From Thiohalorhabdus sp. Cl-TMA (GTDB taxonomy: Bacteria > Pseudomonadota > Gammaproteobacteria > Thiohalorhabdales > Thiohalorhabdaceae), in NCBI RefSeq assembly GCF_041821045.1, contig NZ_JBGUAW010000007.1:1-64000 (forward strand): a stretch of 64,000 nucleotides of DNA, read 5' to 3'. The notes under the pieces were generated by a model that had not been told where the DNA came from, did not search any database, and worked only from the letters and a program-made list of their open reading frames with translations. Shown here one piece after another: positions 53,792-61,941 of the stretch. The first letter of the stretch is position 1, and each line of letters starts with the position of its first letter. The position numbers and the translations under genes were made by a program.

Positions 53792-54388
53792 TCAGCCCGC
53801 CCCCGCTTCGCCATCCACTATCGTCGCTTTCTCGATGACGATGGGCTGACGCGGAACGCTGCGCGGGAAGCGGCCCTTGGGACCGGTGGGCACCTTGCCC
53901 ATGGCCCGCACCGTCTCCATGCCCGCCACCACCTCGCCGAAGACCGCATAGCCCCAGCCCCGCTGGGTCTTTGCGCGATGGTTCAGCGGCGGATTGTCGG
54001 TTAGGTTGAGGAAGAACTGGGAAGTGGCCGAATGCGGGTCGGAGGTGCGCGCCATGGAGATGGTGCCCGCCTCGTTGGTCAGGCCGTTGTCCGCCTCGTT
54101 GGGGATCGGCTCCCGCGTGGGCTTGTGGCGAAGGTCCTTGGTGAATCCGCCTCCCTGGACTACGAAGCCCGGCACCACGCGATGGAAGATGGTGCCGTCG
54201 TAGAAGCCGTCGCGGACGTAGCCCAGGAAATTGTCCACCGTCTTCGGCGCCCGTTCCGGGTACAGGGCGAGGACGACGGGGCCCTTGGTGGTTTCCAGGC
54301 GGACCCGCGGCCCCTTCTCGGCGGCGCCCGCCGGCGCCGCGAGCATCACGGCCAGGGCCAGCAGGCCCGTTCCCAGCTTTTTCGTCAT
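53792..54388 (-). CDS. ppiA: Periplasmic cyclophilin-type peptidyl-prolyl isomerase
   Basis: A 198-aa cyclophilin with a signal peptide (GLLALAVMLAAPAGAA). Catalytic and substrate-binding motifs are FHRVVPGFVVQGG (active-site Arg), MARTSDPHSATSQFF and AVFGEVVAGM. It assists periplasmic folding. Last gene of the operon with dsbG, 10 bp after dsbG. Confidence 0.92.
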   Translation of the reverse strand: MTKKLGTGLLALAVMLAAPAGAAEKGPRVRLETTKGPVVLALYPERAPKTVDNFLGYVRDGFYDGTIFHRVVPGFVVQGGGFTKDLRHKPTREPIPNEADNGLTNEAGTISMARTSDPHSATSQFFLNLTDNPPLNHRAKTQRGWGYAVFGEVVAGMETVRAMGKVPTGPKGRFPRSVPRQPIVIEKATIVDGEAGAG

Positions 54389-54398
54389 ATCCAGATCC

Positions 54399-55235
54399 TC
54401 AACGGAAGCGGCTCAGGGCCGGGTCCCCAGTGTCCTGCTTGGGCAGCCGATAGATCTCGGCCAGCCGGTCCAGGCTGGGCATGCCGTTGGCGGTCTTCAC
54501 CGCGCCGGCCTCGGTCTTGTAGAAGGTGGTTGGCGTGCCCTGCACGCCGAGCTCCTGCATGAGCTCCGTGTTGGCGCGAACCTTCTCCGCAGCCGGCCCA
54601 TCGGTGCTTTCCAGGGGCTCGATACCGCCCTGGTCGAAGGCCTGCTCGTGGCGGCGGATGGCGGCGGCGGAATCCTCCGCGCGGAGGATGGCGGCCGACT
54701 TGCCGAGACTGGAGCTCCGCAGCACCGCCACGGGCAGGTACCGCACCTGGAGGCCCTCCTCGTAGTAGGGCACCGTGGCCTTCCACAGGGCGTGGCAATA
54801 GGGGCAGTTGGGGTCGGTGAAGACGTAGACCACCCGCTCGGGATCCTCGGCGCCGGCGGCCACCCAGCTGGCCTCCTCCAGCTTACCCCACGCCGCCCCG
54901 AAATCGGGCTTCGGCATGTGCGCGTCGAGGTGCTTCTGGGTCAGGTTGCTGCCGTCCGCCCCCAGCATGGTGCCGGCCAGGACCTGCTGACCGTCGGGCG
55001 TGGCGTACAGGATCACCTCGCGGCCGCCGGCCCGGGCGGCATAGCCGGTCAGGTTGCCCGGGGCGTCGAAGCGGTTGACGATGTGCAGCCCCTGGTCCTT
55101 CAGGGCCTGGACCGCGGGGGGCAGGTCCCCCGGCGGTTCGGCGGCGGCCGGCGATACCAGCGCCCCGGCCAGGAGCAGAAGCGCGGCGCGGCCAATGACG
55201 GCGGGGCCGCGAGCGTAACGAAAGCGTCTAGGCAT
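54399..55235 (-). CDS. dsbG: Thiol:disulfide interchange protein DsbG
   Basis: A 278-aa periplasmic DsbC/DsbG-type protein. Signal peptide (AALLLLAGALVSPAAA), an N-terminal dimerisation domain (residues about 30-95), a linker, and a thioredoxin fold with DPNCPYCHALW as active site (CPYC, DsbG uses CPYC, DsbC CGYC). The cis-proline is in VQGTPTTFY. It repairs or protects cysteines in exported proteins. Confidence 0.9.
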   Translation of the reverse strand: MPRRFRYARGPAVIGRAALLLLAGALVSPAAAEPPGDLPPAVQALKDQGLHIVNRFDAPGNLTGYAARAGGREVILYATPDGQQVLAGTMLGADGSNLTQKHLDAHMPKPDFGAAWGKLEEASWVAAGAEDPERVVYVFTDPNCPYCHALWKATVPYYEEGLQVRYLPVAVLRSSSLGKSAAILRAEDSAAAIRRHEQAFDQGGIEPLESTDGPAAEKVRANTELMQELGVQGTPTTFYKTEAGAVKTANGMPSLDRLAEIYRLPKQDTGDPALSRFR

Positions 55236-55267
55236 GAAGCACCTCGTTGATGACCTGGGCCCGGGGC

Positions 55268-56077
55268 TCAGGGTGCGGTGATGCGGTCCAGCTGGTCCTG
55301 GAGGGCCGCCCGGGAGATCTCCCCCACGTGGGAGGCCACCAGCTTGCCCCGCCCATTATAGAACAGGGTGGCGGGCAGGCCCGCGGCACCGAAATGGGCG
55401 GCCAGGCGCCGCTCATGATCCAGGAAAACGGCGCGCGGAGCCAGCTCGAAGCGCCCGATGAAATCCGCCACTTTCCGCCGCGCCTCACCCTGGTTCACGA
55501 AGGCGAAGGCCACCTCCTCGCGGGCACGGGCGGCATCGGCCAGACGTGGCATCTCGCGGCGGCAGGGCGGGCACCAGCTTGCCCAAAGGTTCACCACCAC
55601 CGGCCCCCCGTCCGCACCGCCCAGCGGCCGGGAGCCGCCCGCCAGGGTGGGCAGGGGCTCCGGGGGCAGCTCCGGCGCGGAGCCGGCGTCCATCCAGTCC
55701 TGGGCGGCCGTGAGCAAGAGCCAAAGGGCCAGCCCGGCGGCGAGCGGAATCTGGGCCCGAACCTGCCGCTCCCGCGTGCCGCGGAACCGCCACAAAGCGA
55801 ACAGCGCCGCCGCGAAAACGCCCCAGGGCAGGGCGAACCCGCCCTGCCAGAAGAACAGGACGCTCCAAGGCTCGGCGGCGTACGCCTCCAGGTGGGTGAG
55901 CACATACCCGAGCCGTGCGGCCACACCGCCCACCAGGATGGCCTGCATCCCCCAGTCCCCCAGCCCCGGGTCGCGGCGCCGCAGCAGGGCGCTCACCAGC
56001 AGCACCGCGGCCAGCCCCAGCAGGGCGAACAGGCGGGCATGGGCCAGCGTGAAGGGACCAAGGCTTACAGCGTTCAT
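55268..56077 (-). CDS. Fusion of Lgt-like membrane domain and TlpA-type thioredoxin
   Basis: A 269-aa protein. The N-terminal half has about four to five helices with AARLGYVLTHLEAY...FFWQGGFALPWGVFAAALFAL, resembling part of prolipoprotein diacylglyceryl transferase, though the Lgt catalytic GRxGNFxNGE motif is absent. The C-terminal half (about 145-265) is a TlpA/ResA thioredoxin with WASWCPPCRREMPRL and cis-Pro LPATLFYN. It probably carries electrons to the DsbG-type protein at the periplasmic face. No lipoprotein acylation should be assumed. Confidence 0.82.
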   Translation of the reverse strand: MNAVSLGPFTLAHARLFALLGLAAVLLVSALLRRRDPGLGDWGMQAILVGGVAARLGYVLTHLEAYAAEPWSVLFFWQGGFALPWGVFAAALFALWRFRGTRERQVRAQIPLAAGLALWLLLTAAQDWMDAGSAPELPPEPLPTLAGGSRPLGGADGGPVVVNLWASWCPPCRREMPRLADAARAREEVAFAFVNQGEARRKVADFIGRFELAPRAVFLDHERRLAAHFGAAGLPATLFYNGRGKLVASHVGEISRAALQDQLDRITAP

Positions 56078-56096
56078 GGCGCCTCCGGGCCGGGCT

Positions 56097-56684
56097 TCAA
56101 TACCGGAACCCCAGCCGGACGGTGTGGAAATTGATGCCGGGATTGGGGGAGCTCAGGTTGGCATTGGAGGTATGGGAGTACCAGTACACCACCTCCCAGC
56201 GTTTCGTACTGCCCAACCGGACGCCCAGTCCCGCATGACTGCGGAACTGCAGCTTGCTTCCCAGATCCAGGTCACCGATGCGGGTATCCGACAGATACAT
56301 GGGGCCGCTCCCCGCTTCGAGGAACAGCCTGCCCCACGGCAGGTAGTGCAGCTGAAACAGCAGCCGCACCCCCGTCTCGTTGAGCGCCAGATTCTGCCCT
56401 TCCCCGGCGTTCCAGGTGCGGATGGCGCCCACGGTCAGCTCTCCGTAGGGCACGAGCGCCCACTGCCCGAACCGGGCCCGAGGCAGGGACCAGCGCCCGC
56501 TCAGGTTGAAGCGCCGGGCATCCACGGCCCGGGGGTCCACCCGGCTGGTGTCGCTGGTCCCCACTTCCAGGCCGATCCAGCGTTCAGCCGCGGCGGCCGG
56601 GGCGGCCAAGCTCCCGCCGACGATCAGGACCGCCAGAGCCCGGAGGCCGGACCAGCCGCTTCCCGTTCGGATTCGCCGCACCAC
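56097..56684 (-). CDS. pagL: PagL-like lipid A 3-O-deacylase with altered triad residue
   Basis: A 195-aa outer membrane barrel with signal peptide (ALAVLIVGGSLAAPAAAA) and terminal aromatic (LGFRY). It shows the PagL motif YSHTSNANLSSPNPGIN, so His and Ser of the catalytic triad are present. The position of the triad glutamate (NPGIE in typical members) is Asn here. Either the enzyme uses another acid or activity is reduced. First gene of the operon with the thioredoxin proteins. Confidence 0.8.
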   Translation of the reverse strand: MVRRIRTGSGWSGLRALAVLIVGGSLAAPAAAAERWIGLEVGTSDTSRVDPRAVDARRFNLSGRWSLPRARFGQWALVPYGELTVGAIRTWNAGEGQNLALNETGVRLLFQLHYLPWGRLFLEAGSGPMYLSDTRIGDLDLGSKLQFRSHAGLGVRLGSTKRWEVVYWYSHTSNANLSSPNPGINFHTVRLGFRY

Positions 56685-56851
56685 CTCCTCCCTCCTGGGA
56701 CGCGGGCGTCCCTGCTACCCGAAATCCCGATCCGGCGTCCCGCCCGCCTAGGGGAGAGCACCAGCCGGGTTCCATGCGCTCCCACCGTCCGGCGAGAATA
56801 AAGGCTTCGGAATCGCATCCCCAGCCACTCCCACCGGCGCAGGAGCATCCC

Positions 56852-57547
56852 ATGAGCGAATCGCAGCTGGACCAACGGACCATCCTCATCACCGGCGGTT
56901 CCCGCGGCATCGGCTACCATACGGCCGCCCGGGCCCTCGAGGCGGGCGCCCGGGTGCTCATCGGCGCCAAGCATCCGGAATCCCTGGAGCAGGCCCGCGC
57001 GGAGCTGCATGGCCACGGGGAGCTGGCGGCCAAGGCCGTGGATGTCAGCGATTACGCATCCATGGGGGCCTTCATCGAGGAGGGGCTCAACCGCTTCGAG
57101 CGGGTGGACGCCCTCGTCAACGATGCGGGCGTGGCCTGGTCGGGATCCTTCGCGGAGATGCCCCGGGAAGCGATCGACGCCGCGGTGGACGTGAACGTGC
57201 GCGGTGTCCTGTACGGCTGCCGGTTGGCGCTCCCCCATCTGATGGAATCCGGCGGCACCATCGTCAACCTCTCCTCGGGCGCCGGACGCACGGGCATCCC
57301 CGGGCTGGCGGCCTACTCCGCCTCCAAGTTCGCCGTCTGCGGCCTCACCGAGGCCCTGGCCGCGGAGGCCGGAGACTTCGGCGTGGATGTCTACGCCGTC
57401 TGCCCCGGCCGGGTGGCCACGGAGATGCAGGAGCGGGTCTCCGGGAAGCGCCAGGGCCTGCCGCCGGAGCGGGTGGCGGAGGCCATACTGAGCCTGCTCG
57501 GCCCCAGGCCGCCCATCCGCCCCGGGGAGTGCCTGGAGCCCCGCTAG
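56852..57547 (+). CDS. Short-chain dehydrogenase/reductase
   Basis: A 231-aa classical SDR. NAD(P) motif TGGSRGIG, NDAGVAWSG, the catalytic S-x12-Y-xxx-K (LSSGAGRTGIPGLAAYSASKF) and PGRVATEM are intact. The start has AGGAGC eight bases upstream. Substrate unknown. It converges with the membrane-protein gene. Confidence 0.87.
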   Translation: MSESQLDQRTILITGGSRGIGYHTAARALEAGARVLIGAKHPESLEQARAELHGHGELAAKAVDVSDYASMGAFIEEGLNRFERVDALVNDAGVAWSGSFAEMPREAIDAAVDVNVRGVLYGCRLALPHLMESGGTIVNLSSGAGRTGIPGLAAYSASKFAVCGLTEALAAEAGDFGVDVYAVCPGRVATEMQERVSGKRQGLPPERVAEAILSLLGPRPPIRPGECLEPR

Positions 57548-57603
57548 CCGGGACCCCGTTCCGCGCCGGGGCTGCTGCGTTTTATAACAGAATCGGGGCC
57601 GGA

Positions 57604-58764
57604 TCAGCCATCCGGATCCGTGGCGGGCCCTTCGAGGAGACGGTCCCGATCGCGCCGCAGCACCAGTACCGCCGCGGCCACGCATTCCAGGCCGAAGGGC
57701 AGGTAACCGGCGTAGCCCAGTGCCGGCATGGCGAACAAATGGAAGCGATCCACGTACGGCACGGTGTATTCCCAGCGCGCCAGGCTGCCCCAGTTCCAGA
57801 GCTCCCAGAAGAAGCCGCAAACCAGGCCCGCTAGGGCGGCCCGCCACATGGGCCGCCAGTCCCCTTCCACCAGGACCCCGAGCAGGGAGCGCTCTCCCGC
57901 CAGCTCCTGGACGCCAACCAGCATCAGCAGCGGGGCGACCCAGAGCAGTGGGAACAGCATCTCCGGGAGCACGCCGATGCCGAACAGGCCCACGCCACCG
58001 CCGGCTACCAGGGCCGCCGCCGCGGGCCGGTGCAGATGGGCCGCCAGCTCCGGCATGCGATCCAGACCCGCCTCCAGCCTGGGGAAAGTGGCCAGCAGGT
58101 CCCGCACCCCGAGGACCGCCGGCAGCACGGTGGCGAAGGGCAGGCTGGACAGCAGGAAGCGGGACCAGCCCGTCTGCTCTCCGGTACCCTGGTAGTGCCA
58201 ATTGCTGGCGAACTGGTTGAGGAACTCGAAGGTCCACCAGAAGGCCGCGCTGAGCGGGAACAGCAAGAGGAAGGAGGCCGGATGGCATACCGGCAAGGCG
58301 CGCCCGGTGCGCACCTGGACCAGGCCGTGCACCACCAGCACGAAGCCCAGCCACAGCGGTGTGAAGGTCTGCCGCCGCAATCCGTCCCAGGATTCCGGCG
58401 CGCCCCAGGCCACCGTCCAGGAAAGTGCGACCAGCGCCACGCCCGCCCAGCCCCACCACGGGAAGGGCTGGCCCCGGGAAATGAAGTGGCGCGGCGCCGC
58501 CCCGAGGATCCGGATCAGGAAGGGCGCCAGGGCCGCCGCCACCAGGGCGGCGATGACCGCGAACACCGGCCAGGAAAAAGCCGGAGCATCCCCGCCGCCG
58601 GGCTCGGGAGGCCATTCCAGATACCCCCCCAGGGCCCGCCCCGCCGTTCCCGCACCCGCGAGCGGCAGCCCGAGGATCAGCAACAGCAGCCCCCCGATCC
58701 GGGCGGCCTGCGGGCGGAATGCCTCTTCCTTCGCAGCGGAACCGGGAAACGGCAGTATGGGCAA
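57604..58764 (-). CDS. Multi-pass membrane protein of unknown function
   Basis: A 386-aa protein with about nine to ten hydrophobic segments. Recognisable conserved parts are FWWTFEFLNQFASNWHYQG and FFWELWNWGSLARWEYTVPYVDRFHLF, which repeat the aromatic WELWN pattern. I have seen this family only as hypothetical. No catalytic motif found. The 57548-57603 gap has a weak CCCCG/CGGGG stem followed by GTTTTATAA, perhaps a terminator for the SDR. Confidence 0.65.
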   Translation of the reverse strand: MPILPFPGSAAKEEAFRPQAARIGGLLLLILGLPLAGAGTAGRALGGYLEWPPEPGGGDAPAFSWPVFAVIAALVAAALAPFLIRILGAAPRHFISRGQPFPWWGWAGVALVALSWTVAWGAPESWDGLRRQTFTPLWLGFVLVVHGLVQVRTGRALPVCHPASFLLLFPLSAAFWWTFEFLNQFASNWHYQGTGEQTGWSRFLLSSLPFATVLPAVLGVRDLLATFPRLEAGLDRMPELAAHLHRPAAAALVAGGGVGLFGIGVLPEMLFPLLWVAPLLMLVGVQELAGERSLLGVLVEGDWRPMWRAALAGLVCGFFWELWNWGSLARWEYTVPYVDRFHLFAMPALGYAGYLPFGLECVAAAVLVLRRDRDRLLEGPATDPDG

Positions 58765-59094
58765 GGGAGACTCCTCTGATGCGCGTACCGGGAGCCGGGG
58801 AAGTAGCGCCCTGGATACCGGGCACCGACGGCATGCGGCCCCGTTCTACGTCAGCATGCTCGACGCCGAGCTCGGGGGTCCATGGAGACGCATACGGCCC
58901 GGTCAAGTGGAGAAGCTCCCACCAGCACCGCCAAGGGGATCCCGGCCGGAGCGCGGTGCCGGGACCGGAATCCCGCCCCTTCCTGCCGGCGCGGAACATG
59001 GACAAGCACCTGAGCCTTCCGGCCACCTGAAATTCGGGCCCTCCCCCGGACGGCCAGTCCTTCTCCCGGGAGTCCCCGGGCCCGAGCGTGAAAT
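58765..59094. other. 330-bp intergenic region without a supported gene
   Basis: Between the membrane-protein gene and the CHAD gene, both on the minus strand. Open frames here have no start with a ribosome-binding site and no recognisable motif. I see no REP copy or strong hairpin. It may hold the promoter of the membrane-protein gene. Confidence 0.6.
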
Positions 59095-60009
59095 TCAATC
59101 CGTAAGCCGCTCGTCGGCCTCCGCCTCCGCCTCGGCCAGCCAGGCCGCCCAGTAGCGGCCCGCCCGCTTACGAAAGGCCTTCGGCTTCTCGGCGTACACC
59201 CGTCTGCCCAGGGCCAGCGCCTCGCGCTGCAGCTCCCGCTGGCGGCCCGCCAGGAGGTGGTCCACGGCCTCGGGGGATCCCATGGTTTCAGGCAGGGCCG
59301 GGCCCTCCCGCAGGGAGTCGCGCAGCACCGCCAGGTCGTGGTCGTCGCCGAGCAGATCGGACAGGTGGTCCAGGGCGGCCTCGCGGGCGGCGAGCCCCTC
59401 CGGCCAGGCATCCACCACCAGCCGCAGGTGGTACCAGTGGTCCTTGACCCGCTTGCGCCACTCGTGGAGGAGGCCCGGCCCCGGATCCTCGCGCATCCGC
59501 TTCCACAGATCGCGCCCCCGTCCGTAGCTGATCTCCAGCCCCTCCGCCAACGGCTCGAAGCCCCGGCCGGGCAGCACCCAGTCCGCCATCTCGTCCTCGA
59601 GGGCTTCCAGACGCTCGGCCACCGCCGGCACGGTTGCGGGATCGTGCCCGGACCGGGCGGCATCCTTGCGGCGCACCAGCTCTTCCCAGAGGGCGTGCGC
59701 CGCCTCCGGGCCGAGGGCCGGAGCCGCCTTGTCCAGGGCCTCCAGCATGGCATCCTGGTCGCGAAGGGGAGAGAGCGTTCGGCCCGCATCGCGAAGGACC
59801 TCGTTGGCGGGCCGGCGGCGCTTGCCCAGCGGCCCCCGGGCGAGACGCAGCACCGACCGGGCCTTCTTCAGATGCTTGCGCGCCGAATGGATGTCCTCGG
59901 GAGTGTGGCCGCCGTCGCGCAGGTCGGCGACGGCACCCCGCACCTCGTCGCGGAGGACCCGGAGCAGCTCCGTTCCGGTCTGATCCGGGGTGGTGAGCAT
60001 ATAGGCCAT
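59095..60009 (-). CDS. CHAD-domain protein
   Basis: A 304-aa alpha-helical CHAD protein that binds inorganic polyphosphate. Two repeats carry the conserved basic His motifs: DIHSARKHLKKARSVLRL (near residue 41) and LHEWRKRVKDHWYHLRLV (near 185). The start ATG at 60009 is preceded by GAGGAGGAGG, and a second ATG at 60000 is also possible. An extremely long open frame overlapping this one to 63945 is a GC artefact. The neighbouring glucan phosphorylase suggests a storage-polymer context, but that is an inference. Confidence 0.85.
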   Translation of the reverse strand: MAYMLTTPDQTGTELLRVLRDEVRGAVADLRDGGHTPEDIHSARKHLKKARSVLRLARGPLGKRRRPANEVLRDAGRTLSPLRDQDAMLEALDKAAPALGPEAAHALWEELVRRKDAARSGHDPATVPAVAERLEALEDEMADWVLPGRGFEPLAEGLEISYGRGRDLWKRMREDPGPGLLHEWRKRVKDHWYHLRLVVDAWPEGLAAREAALDHLSDLLGDDHDLAVLRDSLREGPALPETMGSPEAVDHLLAGRQRELQREALALGRRVYAEKPKAFRKRAGRYWAAWLAEAEAEADERLTD

Positions 60010-60123
60010 GGGCCTCCTCCTCGATGCGGGCGCTCCGAGCGCCCGTGCCTGAAAATCGGGCTGTTTCGGATTTAGAGCCCCCAACCCGGCCCCGGGGTTC
60101 CCGAGGCCGGGCCAGGAGCGGAT

Positions 60124-61833
60124 ATGGCGGAGGGAAGCGCGGATCGCCGGGCGTTCTTCAATCAGCCCCACGTGGCCTATTTCTCCATGGAGATCGCCCT
60201 CGCCAACGGCATCCCCACCTACAGCGGCGGATTGGGCATCCTGGCCGGGGACACCATCCGCACCGCGGCGGACATGGCCCTGCCCCTGGTGGCGGTAACG
60301 CTGGTCAGCCGGCGGGGCTACTTCCGCCAGGAGCTCTCCCCGGAGGGAGAGCAGATCGAGCATCCCGACCCCTGGGCGCCGGAGGAGCGGCTGCGCAAGC
60401 TGCGCGCCATGGTGGCGGTGCCCATGAACGGCCGCGACGTCTGGGTGCAGGCCTGGCTGTACATCCACGAGAGCCGGCTCCTGGGGCGGGTCCCCGTGAT
60501 CCTGCTGGATACGGACTGCGGCTCCAATAGCCCCGAGGACCGCCGGCTTACCCACCATCTGTACGGCGGCGACGAGGCCTACCGCTTCAAGCAGGAGGTG
60601 GTGCTGGGCATCGGCGGCATGCGTCTGCTCCAGGCCCTGGGCGTGGAGGTCTTCCAGTACCACATGAACGAGGGCCATTCTGCCCTGCTCGCCTGGGCGC
60701 TGCTGCGCCGCTACGCCTACCCGCCCGAGGACGTCCGCCCCGGGGAATCCGCCTACGATTTTCACAGGGTCCGGAGCCTGTGCACCTTCACCACCCACAC
60801 CCCCGTGGAGGCGGGCCAGGACAAGTTCCCCTATTCCCTGGTGACGGAGTGCCTGGGAGACATGGCGGACCTCCCGGTGCTGCGCAGTCTGGCCGGCGAG
60901 GAGGCCCTGAACATGACCCGGCTGGCCCTCAATCTGAGCGAGTACGTCAACGGCGTGGCCAAACGCCATGCGGAGGTCTCCGCGCAGCTGTTCCCGGGCT
61001 ACCAGGTGCGCGCCATCACCAACGGCGTGCATCCGGATACCTGGGCCTCCGCGCCGTTCCACCGCCTGTACGACCGCCACCTGGTGGGCTGGGCGGTGGA
61101 GCCCGAGCTCCTGCGGCGAGCGGCCTACCTCCCCGATGCGGAGGTGCGGACCGCTCACCGGGAGGCCAAGGAGGCACTCATCGAGACGGTGCGGGAGCGC
61201 ACCGGGACGGCCCTCGACCCGGAAAAGCCCATCCTGGGCTTCGCCCGCCGCATGACCGCCTACAAGCGCCCCGACCTGCTGTTCAAGGACCTGGACCGCC
61301 TGCGCGCCATCGCCGCGCAATGGCCCTTCCAGCTGGTGATGGCGGGCAAGGCGCATCCGCAGGACGAGCCCGGCAAGCGCCTGATCCGGCGTATCCACGA
61401 CCACATGGGGGTGCTGAGCGATGTTCTCCCCATGGCCTTCCTGCCCGACTACGACATGGAGTGCGCCCTCGCCCTGGTATCCGGGGTGGATATCTGGCTG
61501 AACACTCCGCTGCGGCCCCTGGAGGCCTCCGGAACCAGCGGCATGAAGGCCGCCTTCAACGGCGTGCCCTCGCTTTCCGTGCTGGACGGCTGGTGGGTGG
61601 AGGGCTGGATCGAGGGGGTAACCGGCTGGGCGGTGGGCGACAGTGCCGAATCCGCCAACGGCACGGATGCGGAATCCCTCTACCACAAGCTGTCGGCGGA
61701 GGTGCTGCCCTGCTACTACGACAGCCCGGAGCGCTGGACGGGCATCATGAAGAGCACCATCGCCCTCAATGCCAGCTTCTTCAACACCCACCGCATGATG
61801 CGGCGCTACGCCACGGAGGCGTATCTGAGCTAG
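60124..61833 (+). CDS. glgP: Alpha-glucan phosphorylase (short GT35 type)
   Basis: PLP enzyme of 569 aa releasing glucose-1-phosphate from glycogen or maltodextrin. Motifs are YFSMEIALANGIPTYSGGLG at the N-terminus, HMNEGHSA, FTTHTPVEAG, NGVHPDTW, and PLP-lysine EASGTSGMKAAFNG near residue 475. It is shorter than classical GlgP (about 800 aa), being the bacterial alpha-glucan phosphorylase form without the extra N-terminal region. It starts about 110 bp from the divergent CHAD gene. Confidence 0.92.
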   Translation: MAEGSADRRAFFNQPHVAYFSMEIALANGIPTYSGGLGILAGDTIRTAADMALPLVAVTLVSRRGYFRQELSPEGEQIEHPDPWAPEERLRKLRAMVAVPMNGRDVWVQAWLYIHESRLLGRVPVILLDTDCGSNSPEDRRLTHHLYGGDEAYRFKQEVVLGIGGMRLLQALGVEVFQYHMNEGHSALLAWALLRRYAYPPEDVRPGESAYDFHRVRSLCTFTTHTPVEAGQDKFPYSLVTECLGDMADLPVLRSLAGEEALNMTRLALNLSEYVNGVAKRHAEVSAQLFPGYQVRAITNGVHPDTWASAPFHRLYDRHLVGWAVEPELLRRAAYLPDAEVRTAHREAKEALIETVRERTGTALDPEKPILGFARRMTAYKRPDLLFKDLDRLRAIAAQWPFQLVMAGKAHPQDEPGKRLIRRIHDHMGVLSDVLPMAFLPDYDMECALALVSGVDIWLNTPLRPLEASGTSGMKAAFNGVPSLSVLDGWWVEGWIEGVTGWAVGDSAESANGTDAESLYHKLSAEVLPCYYDSPERWTGIMKSTIALNASFFNTHRMMRRYATEAYLS

Positions 61834-61941
61834 TCCCCGGCCCGCACCCCGAATCGGGCCTCCCCTCGGGCCAGCACAAGCCGGCACCGGTAGAATGCCT
61901 GTATCCTTGTTCGGAAACGCTTCACCACGGCGACCCCATCC

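Noticed and set aside
57554-57584. Terminator after the SDR gene
   Set aside because: The stem is only five base pairs and the T-rich run is nine bases away, so I do not list it as a feature.
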